Source: Nocardioides salarius (GTDB lineage Bacteria > Actinomycetota > Actinomycetes > Propionibacteriales > Nocardioidaceae). From it: DNA of 64,000 bases. A program made the translations under genes and the position numbers. A model generated the notes under the pieces. That model searched no databases and was not told the DNA's origin. It saw nothing but the letters and a program-made list of their open reading frames with translations. This document shows positions 53,413 through 63,108 of this stretch, in pieces (position 1 is the stretch's first letter; each line of letters opens with the position of its first letter). Where the stretch lies: positions 4,278,001 through 4,342,000 of the forward strand of contig NZ_JAFBBZ010000001.1 in assembly GCF_016907435.1 (NCBI RefSeq), given 5' to 3'.

Positions 53413-55178
53413 TGGTCGGCCCGGGCGCGCTGGCGTCGGGCGCCGGCGGCGCGGATGCCCAGGGTGCCCACCAGCGTGATCGCCAGCAGGGCCGCGGGGG
53501 CGACGGGTCCGTCACCGGGCCGCTCGGCCCCGGCGCCCTGCGCCCGGGAGCCGGTGCCGGGCTTCTCCGGGGTGTCGAGCCAGTCGCAGCCGGCCGGGTC
53601 GGGCTCGGACCGGCGGTCGTAGGTCGCGCAGGGGATCAGCTGGGTCGTCTTGACCAGGTTGCCGATGGGCCACTGCGAGGGGTTGCCGCAGTCGGGCAGG
53701 TCGATCGCGTAGTTGTGGGTGACCTCCGCGCCGGGGGCGGTCAGGTTGTCCTGCCAGCAGTTGCCCTGGCCGGCCTCGTCCCAGTAGAAGTCGATGCCGT
53801 TGGGCAGGACCTCGCCCTTCGGCGAGTAGCCGAGCTCGTTCTTGGTGAAGGCGTTGTGGTTGGAGTTGTCCTGCTGGTGCAGCGGGTCGTAGTCGCCGCG
53901 CAGCAGCGCCGGCGGCACCCAGAAGAGCATGAAGCCCTGCCGCCAGTTGTCCCAGACCTGGTTGGAGTCGATGAAGTTGTGGTTGCCGATGATCATGCCG
54001 CCGGTGCCGACGGGAAAGCCGAAGGCGGGGCAGACCACGCCACGCTGGTGACCCACCAGCTCGGCCGTCGTCTCCTGGCAGGGGGCGTCGTCGCCCTGCA
54101 CGTACTTCTCGTAGTAGTTGGTGTTGTTGCTGTAGATCAGGTTGTCCTCGAACCACCCGTGGTCCTGCGGCATTCCGGGGTGGCCGGCGAGGATCGACTC
54201 GACGATGAAGCCGAGCCCGTTGTGGTGGATGCGGTTGTCGTGCACGTAGACCGAGTTCCCGGCCGTCCCGGACATGCCGAGCGCGTTGTGGTGCATGTTG
54301 CAGCCGGTGACCTCGGCCGCCCAGCGGGTCAGGGGGCCCGTGGTGCTGCTGGTGGCGTTCACGTCGGCGGCCGAGCCCGGGTAGACGCCCGAGTCGCCGT
54401 TGCGGTGGGCGTTGCAGTTCGAGATCACGCCGTGGTCGGAGGTGAAGGTCAGCACGCCGTAGAGGTCGTTGTGCGAGGCCTCGAAGCGGTCGAGCACGTA
54501 GCCGTCGGTCTCGTGGACGTAGAAGGCGTTCTCGCGGAAGAGCATGGCGCGCATGTTGGCCAGGTAGAAGCCGTCGGCCCGGTCGGCCTTGATGCCGTTG
54601 TGCTTGACCCAGTCGCCGTCCTCGCGGAAGCCGCCCTTGAGCGTGACGTCGCGCGGGCCCGCGCCGGTGCCGACCACCTGCAGGTCGCACAGCTGGTTGT
54701 CGCACGTGATGTCGGGGTCGTCCGGGTCGTCGCCGGCGATGGTGACCAGGTTGACCACCTCGCCGCAGGAGACGATCTGGTCGTACTCGACGACGCCGCC
54801 CTCGTAGTCGTCCATGCAGGGCACGTCCCAGCTGGGCTGCTCGCGGTAGACACCCGGCAGCACGTAGATGTTGGTGCGCTGCCTCTCGACCGCGTCCACG
54901 GCCGCCTGCATGTGCCGGTGCTCGCACTGGCGCAGCAGCCGCATGTTGAAGGCGCGCAGCTTCCTGCCCGGCAGCTTCCTGATCCGCTTCCGCGAGTCCG
55001 CCTTGCAGACCACGATCACGTCGGCGGCCTGCCGGAGGGACCGCTTCTTCGGGACCGTGCCGTCCCCGGCCGGGAACTGCGACTCGCGTTCCTCGTGCGC
55101 GGCCACAGGGGACGACGCCGTCAGGGAGAGCGTGAAGGAGATGAGGGCCAGGCAGAGCAGCCGGACGACGATGCGCAC
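53409..55178 (-). CDS. Secreted right-handed parallel beta-helix protein with C-terminal membrane anchor
   Basis: 589 residues. A signal peptide (VVRLLCLALISFTLSLTASSPVAA) leads into repeated beta-helix rungs: HNGIKADRADGFYLANMRAML, NAFYVHETDGYVLDRFEASHNDLYGVLTF, ISNCNAHRNGDSGVYPG, CNMHHNALGMSGTAGNSVYVHDNRIHHNGLGFIVES. The C-terminus has a Pro/Gly-rich linker, a hydrophobic segment (APAALLAITLVGTLGI) and a basic tail, so it stays on the cell surface. Polysaccharide-active or adhesive function is possible; no catalytic signature is recognised. First gene of a two-gene operon. Confidence 0.75.
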   Translation of the reverse strand: MRIVVRLLCLALISFTLSLTASSPVAAHEERESQFPAGDGTVPKKRSLRQAADVIVVCKADSRKRIRKLPGRKLRAFNMRLLRQCEHRHMQAAVDAVERQRTNIYVLPGVYREQPSWDVPCMDDYEGGVVEYDQIVSCGEVVNLVTIAGDDPDDPDITCDNQLCDLQVVGTGAGPRDVTLKGGFREDGDWVKHNGIKADRADGFYLANMRAMLFRENAFYVHETDGYVLDRFEASHNDLYGVLTFTSDHGVISNCNAHRNGDSGVYPGSAADVNATSSTTGPLTRWAAEVTGCNMHHNALGMSGTAGNSVYVHDNRIHHNGLGFIVESILAGHPGMPQDHGWFEDNLIYSNNTNYYEKYVQGDDAPCQETTAELVGHQRGVVCPAFGFPVGTGGMIIGNHNFIDSNQVWDNWRQGFMLFWVPPALLRGDYDPLHQQDNSNHNAFTKNELGYSPKGEVLPNGIDFYWDEAGQGNCWQDNLTAPGAEVTHNYAIDLPDCGNPSQWPIGNLVKTTQLIPCATYDRRSEPDPAGCDWLDTPEKPGTGSRAQGAGAERPGDGPVAPAALLAITLVGTLGIRAAGARRQRARADQ

Positions 55179-55308
55179 GAGGGACTCCTCGGGGGGAGGT
55201 GGAGGGAGCGTGCGCTGAATATATGAGCGTCGTTCACGTTATGGAAGAGAAGCAGCCTCACCGGCCCGCACCGGGCGCCGGGACCGTGCGGGTGTCGGTG
55301 GGCATGTC

Positions 55309-55314
55309 TAGGCT
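55309..55314 (+). promoter_or_regulatory. TAnnnT -10 box of uvrB
   Basis: TAGGCT ends 6 nt before the uvrB ATG at 55321. I see no LexA box in the 140 bp upstream. Confidence 0.5.
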
Positions 55315-55320
55315 CGGAGC

Positions 55321-57459
<2,139 letters not shown>

Positions 57460-57478
57460 CCGGCCGCTCGAGCCACGC

Positions 57479-58180
57479 TCAGTCCTTGTCCACGGCCTTC
57501 ATCGCCTGGCGGCTGACCGTGAGTCCGACCAGGCGCGAGATCACCAGGGCGACGTAGAGCACGCCCACCACCATCTCGACGGCCACGAAGGAGCGCGCGT
57601 GCGAGCCCATCGGCACCACGTCCGAGAGGCCGACGCTCGTGAGCACCGAGAACGACAGGTAGAGCAGCTCGAACCAGGTCTGGCCGTCGGTCGCGGAGCC
57701 TCCCGAGAAGGAGTCCGGGGAGAGCACGGCCACCGCGGCGTAGACGTAGGCGAAGCCCCACGCGACCACGGTGAAGGCGGCGCCCGTGGCGTACAGCTCG
57801 TCCTTGGTGACCTTGTCGTCGTGGAAGAGGTAGCGGATCATCGAGTACGAGACGTAGAAGTAGAACGGCGCGTGCAGCAGCGCCGAGACCAGCACGATCC
57901 AGTCGACGTCCGCCGTGAGCGCCTCCAGCACCGTGAAGCCGGCGGCGGGCACCCCCACGAGCAGTGCCACCCAGTTCAGGGCCGGCGTGCGGCGCACGGC
58001 GGCCAGGGCCGCGCCCACCACGGCGATCTGCGCGACCCCGAGCAGGGCCCGGCCGACGGTGCTGCCGTCGAGGAAGGGGTAGGCGATGACGGCCAGGACC
58101 TGGGTGGCCAGCAGGACCGCCGACGGCTGGGGTCCCAGGACCCCGTCGGCTCGGGGATCACGCGAGAACCGGCTCCTCAT
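57479..58180 (-). CDS. Ion-channel (2TM pore) membrane protein with unusual selectivity filter
   Basis: 233 residues from ATG 58180. About six hydrophobic segments precede or include a pore module: TWFELLYLSFSVLTSVGLSDVVPMGSHARSFVAVEMVVGVLYVALVISRLVGL. In potassium channels the filter is TVGYGD; here it reads SVGLSD in the same context (…LT-SVGLSD-VVP). A monovalent cation channel with altered selectivity is the simplest reading. The longer frame from 58249 adds residues with no family resemblance. Convergent with uvrB, 20 bp apart. Confidence 0.75.
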   Translation of the reverse strand: MRSRFSRDPRADGVLGPQPSAVLLATQVLAVIAYPFLDGSTVGRALLGVAQIAVVGAALAAVRRTPALNWVALLVGVPAAGFTVLEALTADVDWIVLVSALLHAPFYFYVSYSMIRYLFHDDKVTKDELYATGAAFTVVAWGFAYVYAAVAVLSPDSFSGGSATDGQTWFELLYLSFSVLTSVGLSDVVPMGSHARSFVAVEMVVGVLYVALVISRLVGLTVSRQAMKAVDKD

Positions 58181-58236
58181 GAGGGCCACCCTAGGGGTGG
58201 AGACCCCGTGCTCCGGGAGGGGCGGAGAATGACACC

Positions 58237-59526
58237 GTGACGAGGACACCCGAGCGAGCGCCGTCGGCGGCGGTGCTGATCTGGGCGGTCGCGCTGTCCC
58301 TCTACCTGCTGGCGGTCTTCCACCGCTCGTCGCTGGCCGTGGCCGGGCTGGTGGCCACCGAGCGCTTCGACATCTCCGCCTCCCAGCTGGCGAGCTTCAC
58401 GATGCTGCAGCTGCTGGTCTACGCCGCCATGCAGGTGCCGGTCGGGCTGCTCGTCGACCGGTACGGCCCCCGCAGCGTGCTCCTCAGCGGTGCGGTCCTG
58501 CTCGCTGCGGCGCAGACGGCCTTCGCGTTCGCCGAGAGCTACCCGGTGGCGCTGGTGGCGCGCTTCTTCGTAGGCATGGGCGACGCGATGACCTTCATCT
58601 GCGTGCTGCGGCTGCTGGCCACCTGGTTCCCGGTGCGGCGGGTGCCGCTGTTCACCCAGCTGACGGGCACCATCGGCCAGACCGGCGCGATCGCGGCCGC
58701 GGTGCCGATGACCTGGGCGCTGGGCCAGTGGGGGTGGACCACGGCCTACCTCGTCACCGCCGTCGTCGGAGCCGTGCTGACGCTGGTGGCCCTGGTCGTG
58801 GTCGCCGACGCGCCGGGACGCCGGCACACGCGCGGTGAGCTCATGTCGCCCGCGCTCGTGGTGGCGAGCCTGCGGGCCTCCTGGTCGCACCCCGGCACCC
58901 GGCTCGGATTCTGGATGCACTTCTCCACCCAGTTCAGCGCGACGACGCTCTCGCTGCTGTGGGGCTACCCCTTCTTCGTGCGCGGCGAGGGTCGCAGCCC
59001 TGGTGAGGCCGGGTTCCTGCTGACCCTGATCGTGGTGGCCGTGATCGTCAGCGGGCCGGTGCTGGGGTGGCTGATCGGCCTGCACCCGTGGCACCGCTCC
59101 TCGATGGTGCTCGCGGTGGTGATCAGCATCGTGGTCAGCTGGAGCGTCGTGCTGGCCTGGCCCGGCAACGCCCCGTTCGGGGTGCTCGTCGTGCTGGCCC
59201 TGGTGTGCGGTGTCGGCGGCCCGGCCTCGATGATCGGCTTCGACGTCGGGCGCACCGCCAACCCGCCGGAGCGGATGGCCAGCTCGACGGGCATCATCAA
59301 CGTCGGCGGCTTCTCGGCCAGCCTGGTGCTGGTCGTGGCGATCGGCCTGGTGCTCGACTGGCGCACGCCGGGCGGCGGGTCCGACTACACGCCGGAGGCG
59401 TTCCGGTGGGCGATGAGCACCCAGTACGTGCTCTGGACCCTCGGTCTGGTCCAGGTCTACCGCTACCGGCTGCGCGCCCGGCGCACCTTCGACCGCGCCG
59501 CACTCGAGGCGGGCAGCGGGTCATGA
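58237..59526 (+). CDS. Major facilitator superfamily transporter
   Basis: 429 residues with about twelve membrane segments and the loop 2-3 signature GLLVDRYGPRSVLLSGAVLLAAAQ. RFFVGMGDAMTFICVLRLLATWFPVRR resembles nitrate/nitrite or hexose-phosphate-type MFS porters, and GPASMIGFDVGRTANPPERMASSTGIINVGGF lies in TM10-11. The substrate cannot be predicted. GTG start; divergent from the channel gene with a 56-bp gap; overlaps the next small gene by ATGA. Confidence 0.87.
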   Translation: MTRTPERAPSAAVLIWAVALSLYLLAVFHRSSLAVAGLVATERFDISASQLASFTMLQLLVYAAMQVPVGLLVDRYGPRSVLLSGAVLLAAAQTAFAFAESYPVALVARFFVGMGDAMTFICVLRLLATWFPVRRVPLFTQLTGTIGQTGAIAAAVPMTWALGQWGWTTAYLVTAVVGAVLTLVALVVVADAPGRRHTRGELMSPALVVASLRASWSHPGTRLGFWMHFSTQFSATTLSLLWGYPFFVRGEGRSPGEAGFLLTLIVVAVIVSGPVLGWLIGLHPWHRSSMVLAVVISIVVSWSVVLAWPGNAPFGVLVVLALVCGVGGPASMIGFDVGRTANPPERMASSTGIINVGGFSASLVLVVAIGLVLDWRTPGGGSDYTPEAFRWAMSTQYVLWTLGLVQVYRYRLRARRTFDRAALEAGSGS

Positions 59527-59828
59527 GCGGACGCAGTGACGTCGAGCACACCCCCGACGGCCGCTACATCGTGGTCGACGGTCGCCGGTGGCGTGCCACC
59601 GACCCCGACCTCCCGCCCGAGCGCCGCGACGAGCTGCAGCGCAACCTGATGGCGTGGCGCCGCGACGTGCGCCGCACCCGGGGCACCGACGAGGAGCAGA
59701 CCTCGCGCGCCGGCGTGCAGGCGGCGAAGGAGGCGCTGGGGGAGCGCGGCACCCCGTGGTGGGATCTGGGCGACGAGGAGCGGCGGCGACGCTGGGAGGC
59801 GCCCCTCAGCGAGCCACCGTCCTCCTGA
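59523..59828 (+). CDS. Small conserved actinobacterial protein of unknown function
   Basis: 101 residues, charged and soluble: YIVVDGRRWRATDPDLPPERRDELQRNLMAWRRDVRRTR followed by AKEALGERGTPWWDLGDEERRRRWE. I recall similar short proteins widespread in actinobacteria without a known role. ATG overlaps the MFS stop. Its 3' end overlaps the convergent GH26-OpgC gene by 23 bp. Confidence 0.7.
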   Translation: MSGRSDVEHTPDGRYIVVDGRRWRATDPDLPPERRDELQRNLMAWRRDVRRTRGTDEEQTSRAGVQAAKEALGERGTPWWDLGDEERRRRWEAPLSEPPSS

Positions 59829-62304
59829 CCAGTCCCGGCGCCAGCACCACCAGCAGCACGAGGGCGACGGTGGGCAGCACCACGGTCGCCCACCAGGCAC
59901 CGGGCGCGGTGGTCCCCGTGCCGGTCGCGACGGTGTCGACCACGACGAGCAGCAGCACGTGCAGGACCAGCACAAGCAGCCCGGCGCGGCCCACGGGCAC
60001 CAGTACCCGGGCGACGCCGCGGCGCACCGGGGTCCAGGCCGCGCTGAGGACCGCGACGGCCACCAGCCCCACCAGCAGGACGGACAGGAGGCGTCCGGCA
60101 CCCAGGGCGTCGCCACCCCACAGGTGGAGGAGCAGCGCAGGTCCCCCGGGGGCCGTCCAGGCAACGGTCAGCGCCGTGGCCAGGGCGACGACCGAGGCCA
60201 GGAGCCCGGCCCGGCCTGCCGGGGACGCCCATGCCCGGGCCAGGACGGTCCGGTGGTGGCCCAGCACCAGTCCGTGGACGAAGACCACCTGCCACACCAG
60301 TGGTGGGTAGGCGGACTCGTACTGCCCCACGGTCCAGTCAGGAGCGGTGACGGTGCCCCACGTGAAGAGGCCCCACGACAGCAGCAGTGCCAGCCACCAC
60401 AGGCCACGTCCCAGCAGCCACAGGACCGCCGGCGCGGCCAGGGACAGCACCACGAGCAGTCCCAGCATGGCCAGCGGCCAGGGACCGGTGCCCAGGAGGA
60501 ACAGGTCACGCACGGCGGGCCACGGCGGCGGGTACTCCAGCAGCGATGCGGCCCCGGTGTAGAGGTCGACGCCGGCGCCGGTCGCCGCCCAGGTGGTGAC
60601 CCCGGAGGTCCTGGCGCCCGGCAGGTAGGAGACGCCCAGGACGACGAGCGTCGTCGCGACCGCGGTGAACCACAACGCGGCTCCTCGGCGCCACCACCGG
60701 CCCGCGGCGGACAGGGCGCCCACCCGTGCCACGTGCGGCCCGTGCCCCATCGCCAGCACCACGCCCGAGAGCAGCACGAAGGCCTCCGGTCCCGTGGTCA
60801 CGCCCATCAGTCGTGACACGGGGCCGGACGTGGCGGTGAGCGCCTCGAGGTGCGCGGCCACCAGGACGACCAGCAGGATCCCCCGCAGGACGTCGAGACG
60901 CTCGTCGCGACCGGTCGTGTCGGGGGCATCGTGACCCGGCCAGCTCCATCCCGGTCGCAGTCGCGAGACGAGGAGCGCGAGCAGCAGCATGACGGTCAGC
61001 GCCCACCAGGCCGCCACCAGGCCGCCGGCGGCCGGGTCGGGGCGCACGGCAGGGGCGATGTCGCCGTCGCGCTCGGCTGCCGCGCCGGGCTGGTCGCCGG
61101 TCGGTGCCGAGGTGACGGGGCCCAGCGTCACCTCGCCGGTGAGGTCCTCGGCGAAGGCGGTCGCCAGTCGTGGCAGGCGGGTGGCCCGCCAGTCGACCGT
61201 CCGGCCCTGCACCTCGGCCTCGGGTCGGCGCTGCTCGAGCCACGAGATGCCGCGCAGCAGCGGATACTCCTCGTCGGCCGCCAGGACCTGTCGCCACCAG
61301 GCGCGCTTGATCCTGAGCTCGGGGTCACCAGCGGCGTCCGGCAGCCAGACCGCACCGGTCTCGACCAGCAGTGGCCGCTCGTACGCTTCGGCGAAGCGCT
61401 CGTAGAACGGCTCGCGTCGCCTCGTGCCGTCGTAGCCGAACTGCTCCTCCATGCGGGCCCGGAAGGCGCCGGCCCGGGGAGCGACATCGGTCTCGAAGCC
61501 GATGCTGCGCTCGTCCTCGCCCGGCGTGCCGCCGGACGACGGGTCGAGGGCGTTGTCCTCGCGTCCGCGGTCGATGCCGAAGTGGAACAGCGTCAGGCCT
61601 ACCCAGTCGACCGCCTCGGCGCCGGGCCAGTAGGGGCCGTAGGGATCGTCGTCGCCGTCGAGCCGACCGTCAGCGTCGGTGTCGAGAGCGGTGACGTCGC
61701 GGGTGCGGTCGGGGTCCACGTCCCCGTACGCCGCCCCGTAGGGGTAGCCGGCGCCGTAGACGGGCGACCAGACGAGCCGTGCTTCGGGGGCCGAGGCGTG
61801 CACCACCCCGGCCAGCTCGCGAAAAGCCGACACGTAGGCCCGGGGCTGCTGGCCCCAGGAGTACCAGGTGCCGTTCATCTCGGGGGCGAAACGGAGCAGG
61901 AACGTGGTCCCGTGCTCGGCGTGCAGCCGGCTGAGGGTCTCGGCCAGCGCTGCCGCGTCGGCCTGGTCGAGATCACCCAGGGCGACCGACGGCTCGAGAC
62001 TGAGCAGGGCCACAGCCCCCTGCGGCGCGACCTGCTCGACCATCTGCTCCAGGAAGGTCGTCGACTCGGTGTCGAGCGGGTACGCGACGCGCTGCTCGTA
62101 GAGGGAGGGAGCCAGGCCCAGGCGTTCCTGGTAGGCGGCCGCGCTGTCATCGGCCCAGTCCAGCCCGGGCCCGAAGAGCGGACGCCCGGCCGGTGGCACC
62201 GCCGGGCCGGGAGTGGTCTCGGCGCCGGCCGGGGGCCAGGGCCCGACCGCGAGGAGCAGCAGCCAGGCCAGGAGGAGCAGCACCGGCCTCCGCTGCTGTC
62301 TCAC
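59806..62304 (-). CDS. GH26-type glycosidase fused to an OpgC-type membrane acyltransferase
   Basis: 832 residues. An N-terminal membrane/signal segment (VLLLLAWLLLLAVGPWPPAGA) precedes an extracellular GH26 domain: general acid Glu in LRFAPEMNGTWYSWG (~137-151), WVGLTLFHFG, and nucleophile Glu in RPLLVETGAVWLP (~340). From ~420 follow about ten membrane segments of the OpgC family, opening with RDERLDVLRGILLVVLVAAHL and GPEAFVLLSGVVLAMGHG. GH26 enzymes cleave beta-mannan or beta-1,3/1,4-glucan; OpgC-like proteins acylate periplasmic glucans. GTG 62304 is preferred over 62337 because of the GTGA overlap pattern of the operon. It probably trims and acylates the polymer made by the upstream glycosyltransferase. 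Confidence 0.85.
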   Translation of the reverse strand: MRQQRRPVLLLLAWLLLLAVGPWPPAGAETTPGPAVPPAGRPLFGPGLDWADDSAAAYQERLGLAPSLYEQRVAYPLDTESTTFLEQMVEQVAPQGAVALLSLEPSVALGDLDQADAAALAETLSRLHAEHGTTFLLRFAPEMNGTWYSWGQQPRAYVSAFRELAGVVHASAPEARLVWSPVYGAGYPYGAAYGDVDPDRTRDVTALDTDADGRLDGDDDPYGPYWPGAEAVDWVGLTLFHFGIDRGREDNALDPSSGGTPGEDERSIGFETDVAPRAGAFRARMEEQFGYDGTRRREPFYERFAEAYERPLLVETGAVWLPDAAGDPELRIKRAWWRQVLAADEEYPLLRGISWLEQRRPEAEVQGRTVDWRATRLPRLATAFAEDLTGEVTLGPVTSAPTGDQPGAAAERDGDIAPAVRPDPAAGGLVAAWWALTVMLLLALLVSRLRPGWSWPGHDAPDTTGRDERLDVLRGILLVVLVAAHLEALTATSGPVSRLMGVTTGPEAFVLLSGVVLAMGHGPHVARVGALSAAGRWWRRGAALWFTAVATTLVVLGVSYLPGARTSGVTTWAATGAGVDLYTGAASLLEYPPPWPAVRDLFLLGTGPWPLAMLGLLVVLSLAAPAVLWLLGRGLWWLALLLSWGLFTWGTVTAPDWTVGQYESAYPPLVWQVVFVHGLVLGHHRTVLARAWASPAGRAGLLASVVALATALTVAWTAPGGPALLLHLWGGDALGAGRLLSVLLVGLVAVAVLSAAWTPVRRGVARVLVPVGRAGLLVLVLHVLLLVVVDTVATGTGTTAPGAWWATVVLPTVALVLLVVLAPGLVRRTVAR

Positions 62305-62780
62305 CGTGCGGCGCCGTGCAGGCACATCAGGTGCCACCTGTTGCGCCCCTCCACCCGTTCGTACTCCAGTGCGTCCAGGGCGGCGGTCGCCATGGCCAGG
62401 CCGCGTCCGGACTCGGCCAGGTCGTCGGGCATCGTGGCGGTCTCGAGGTCCAGAGACATCGGCAACCCGTTGTCGCTGAGCGCGGCGATCAACCGGGTCG
62501 CGGTGACGGCCAGGGTGATCGTGAACCGGCGTGAACCGCCTGGCGGGCGGGACAGTCCGGAGTCGGCCTGGTAGGCGTGCTCGACGATGTTGGACAGGAT
62601 CTCGATGACGGACATCTCGAACCGCATCCGGGCGCTCGCGTCGACGTCCTCGCGCTGGGCGAGCAGGTGCTCGAGCAGCGCGTGCACCAGGTCGAGGATC
62701 TCGGGGGTGGCGGCGGCCGAGAGCTCGAGCCGGTCGTCGATCTGGTCCAGGCCCGGCTCGACGGCGGAGCCCTCAGTCAT
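62301..62780 (-). CDS. RsbW-like serine kinase / anti-sigma factor (HATPase_c)
   Basis: 159 residues of the GHKL fold: N-box EMSVIEILSNIVEHAYQ (~55-71), G1 SDNGLPM (~103-109) and G2 ESGRGLAMATAALD. This is the signature of partner-switching anti-sigma/kinase proteins that phosphorylate a STAS-domain antagonist. The STAS gene lies immediately upstream and overlaps by 8 bp (ATGACTGA). No sigma factor gene is in the window, so the target may be the polysaccharide machinery or a distant regulator. Confidence 0.85.
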   Translation of the reverse strand: MTEGSAVEPGLDQIDDRLELSAAATPEILDLVHALLEHLLAQREDVDASARMRFEMSVIEILSNIVEHAYQADSGLSRPPGGSRRFTITLAVTATRLIAALSDNGLPMSLDLETATMPDDLAESGRGLAMATAALDALEYERVEGRNRWHLMCLHGAAR

Positions 62781-63108
62781 CGAACGCACCGTCGACGTCC
62801 TCGCGTGCACGCAGCACCCGATCGAGGTTGGTCAGCTCGAACACCGTGGTCACGGCGGGCGTGGGTCGCGCGATGCGCAGGTCACCACCGGCCTGGCGCG
62901 CGGCCTTGAGGCCACCGATGAGGGCGCCGAGGCCGGAGGAGTCCAGGAAGGTCGTCTCCGCCATGTCGACGACGATGCGGACGGTCCCGCCCGCCACCAG
63001 TTCGGAGAGCAGCTCCTTGAGGCGGCGTGCGGAGACCATGTTGAGTCGTCCCTGGGGGACGACCACGCCTACTCCGTCGTCGCGCGTGTGGACGGCGAAA
63101 TCGATCAT
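62773..63108 (-). CDS. STAS-domain anti-anti-sigma factor-like protein
   Basis: 111 residues, a complete STAS domain: VVVPQGRLNMVSARRLKELLSELV, IVVDMAETTFLDSSGLGALIGGLKAARQ with the phosphorylatable Ser in DSSGLG (~62-64), and ARPTPAVTTVFELTNLDRVL. The ATG overlaps the glycosyltransferase stop by ATGA. In partner switching the unphosphorylated form sequesters the RsbW-like kinase encoded next. In Vibrio the SypA (STAS)/SypE pair controls polysaccharide production in a similar setting. Confidence 0.88.
   Translation of the reverse strand: MIDFAVHTRDDGVGVVVPQGRLNMVSARRLKELLSELVAGGTVRIVVDMAETTFLDSSGLGALIGGLKAARQAGGDLRIARPTPAVTTVFELTNLDRVLRAREDVDGAFDD

Noticed and set aside
53391..55226. 611-codon + strand frame opposite the beta-helix gene
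   Set aside because: Val/Gly/Asp/His-rich antisense pattern with no domain; the - strand protein has signal peptide and rungs.
55199..55320. LexA box upstream of uvrB
   Set aside because: Looked for TCGAAC-N4-GTTCGA; only unrelated GTTC/GAAC fragments are present.
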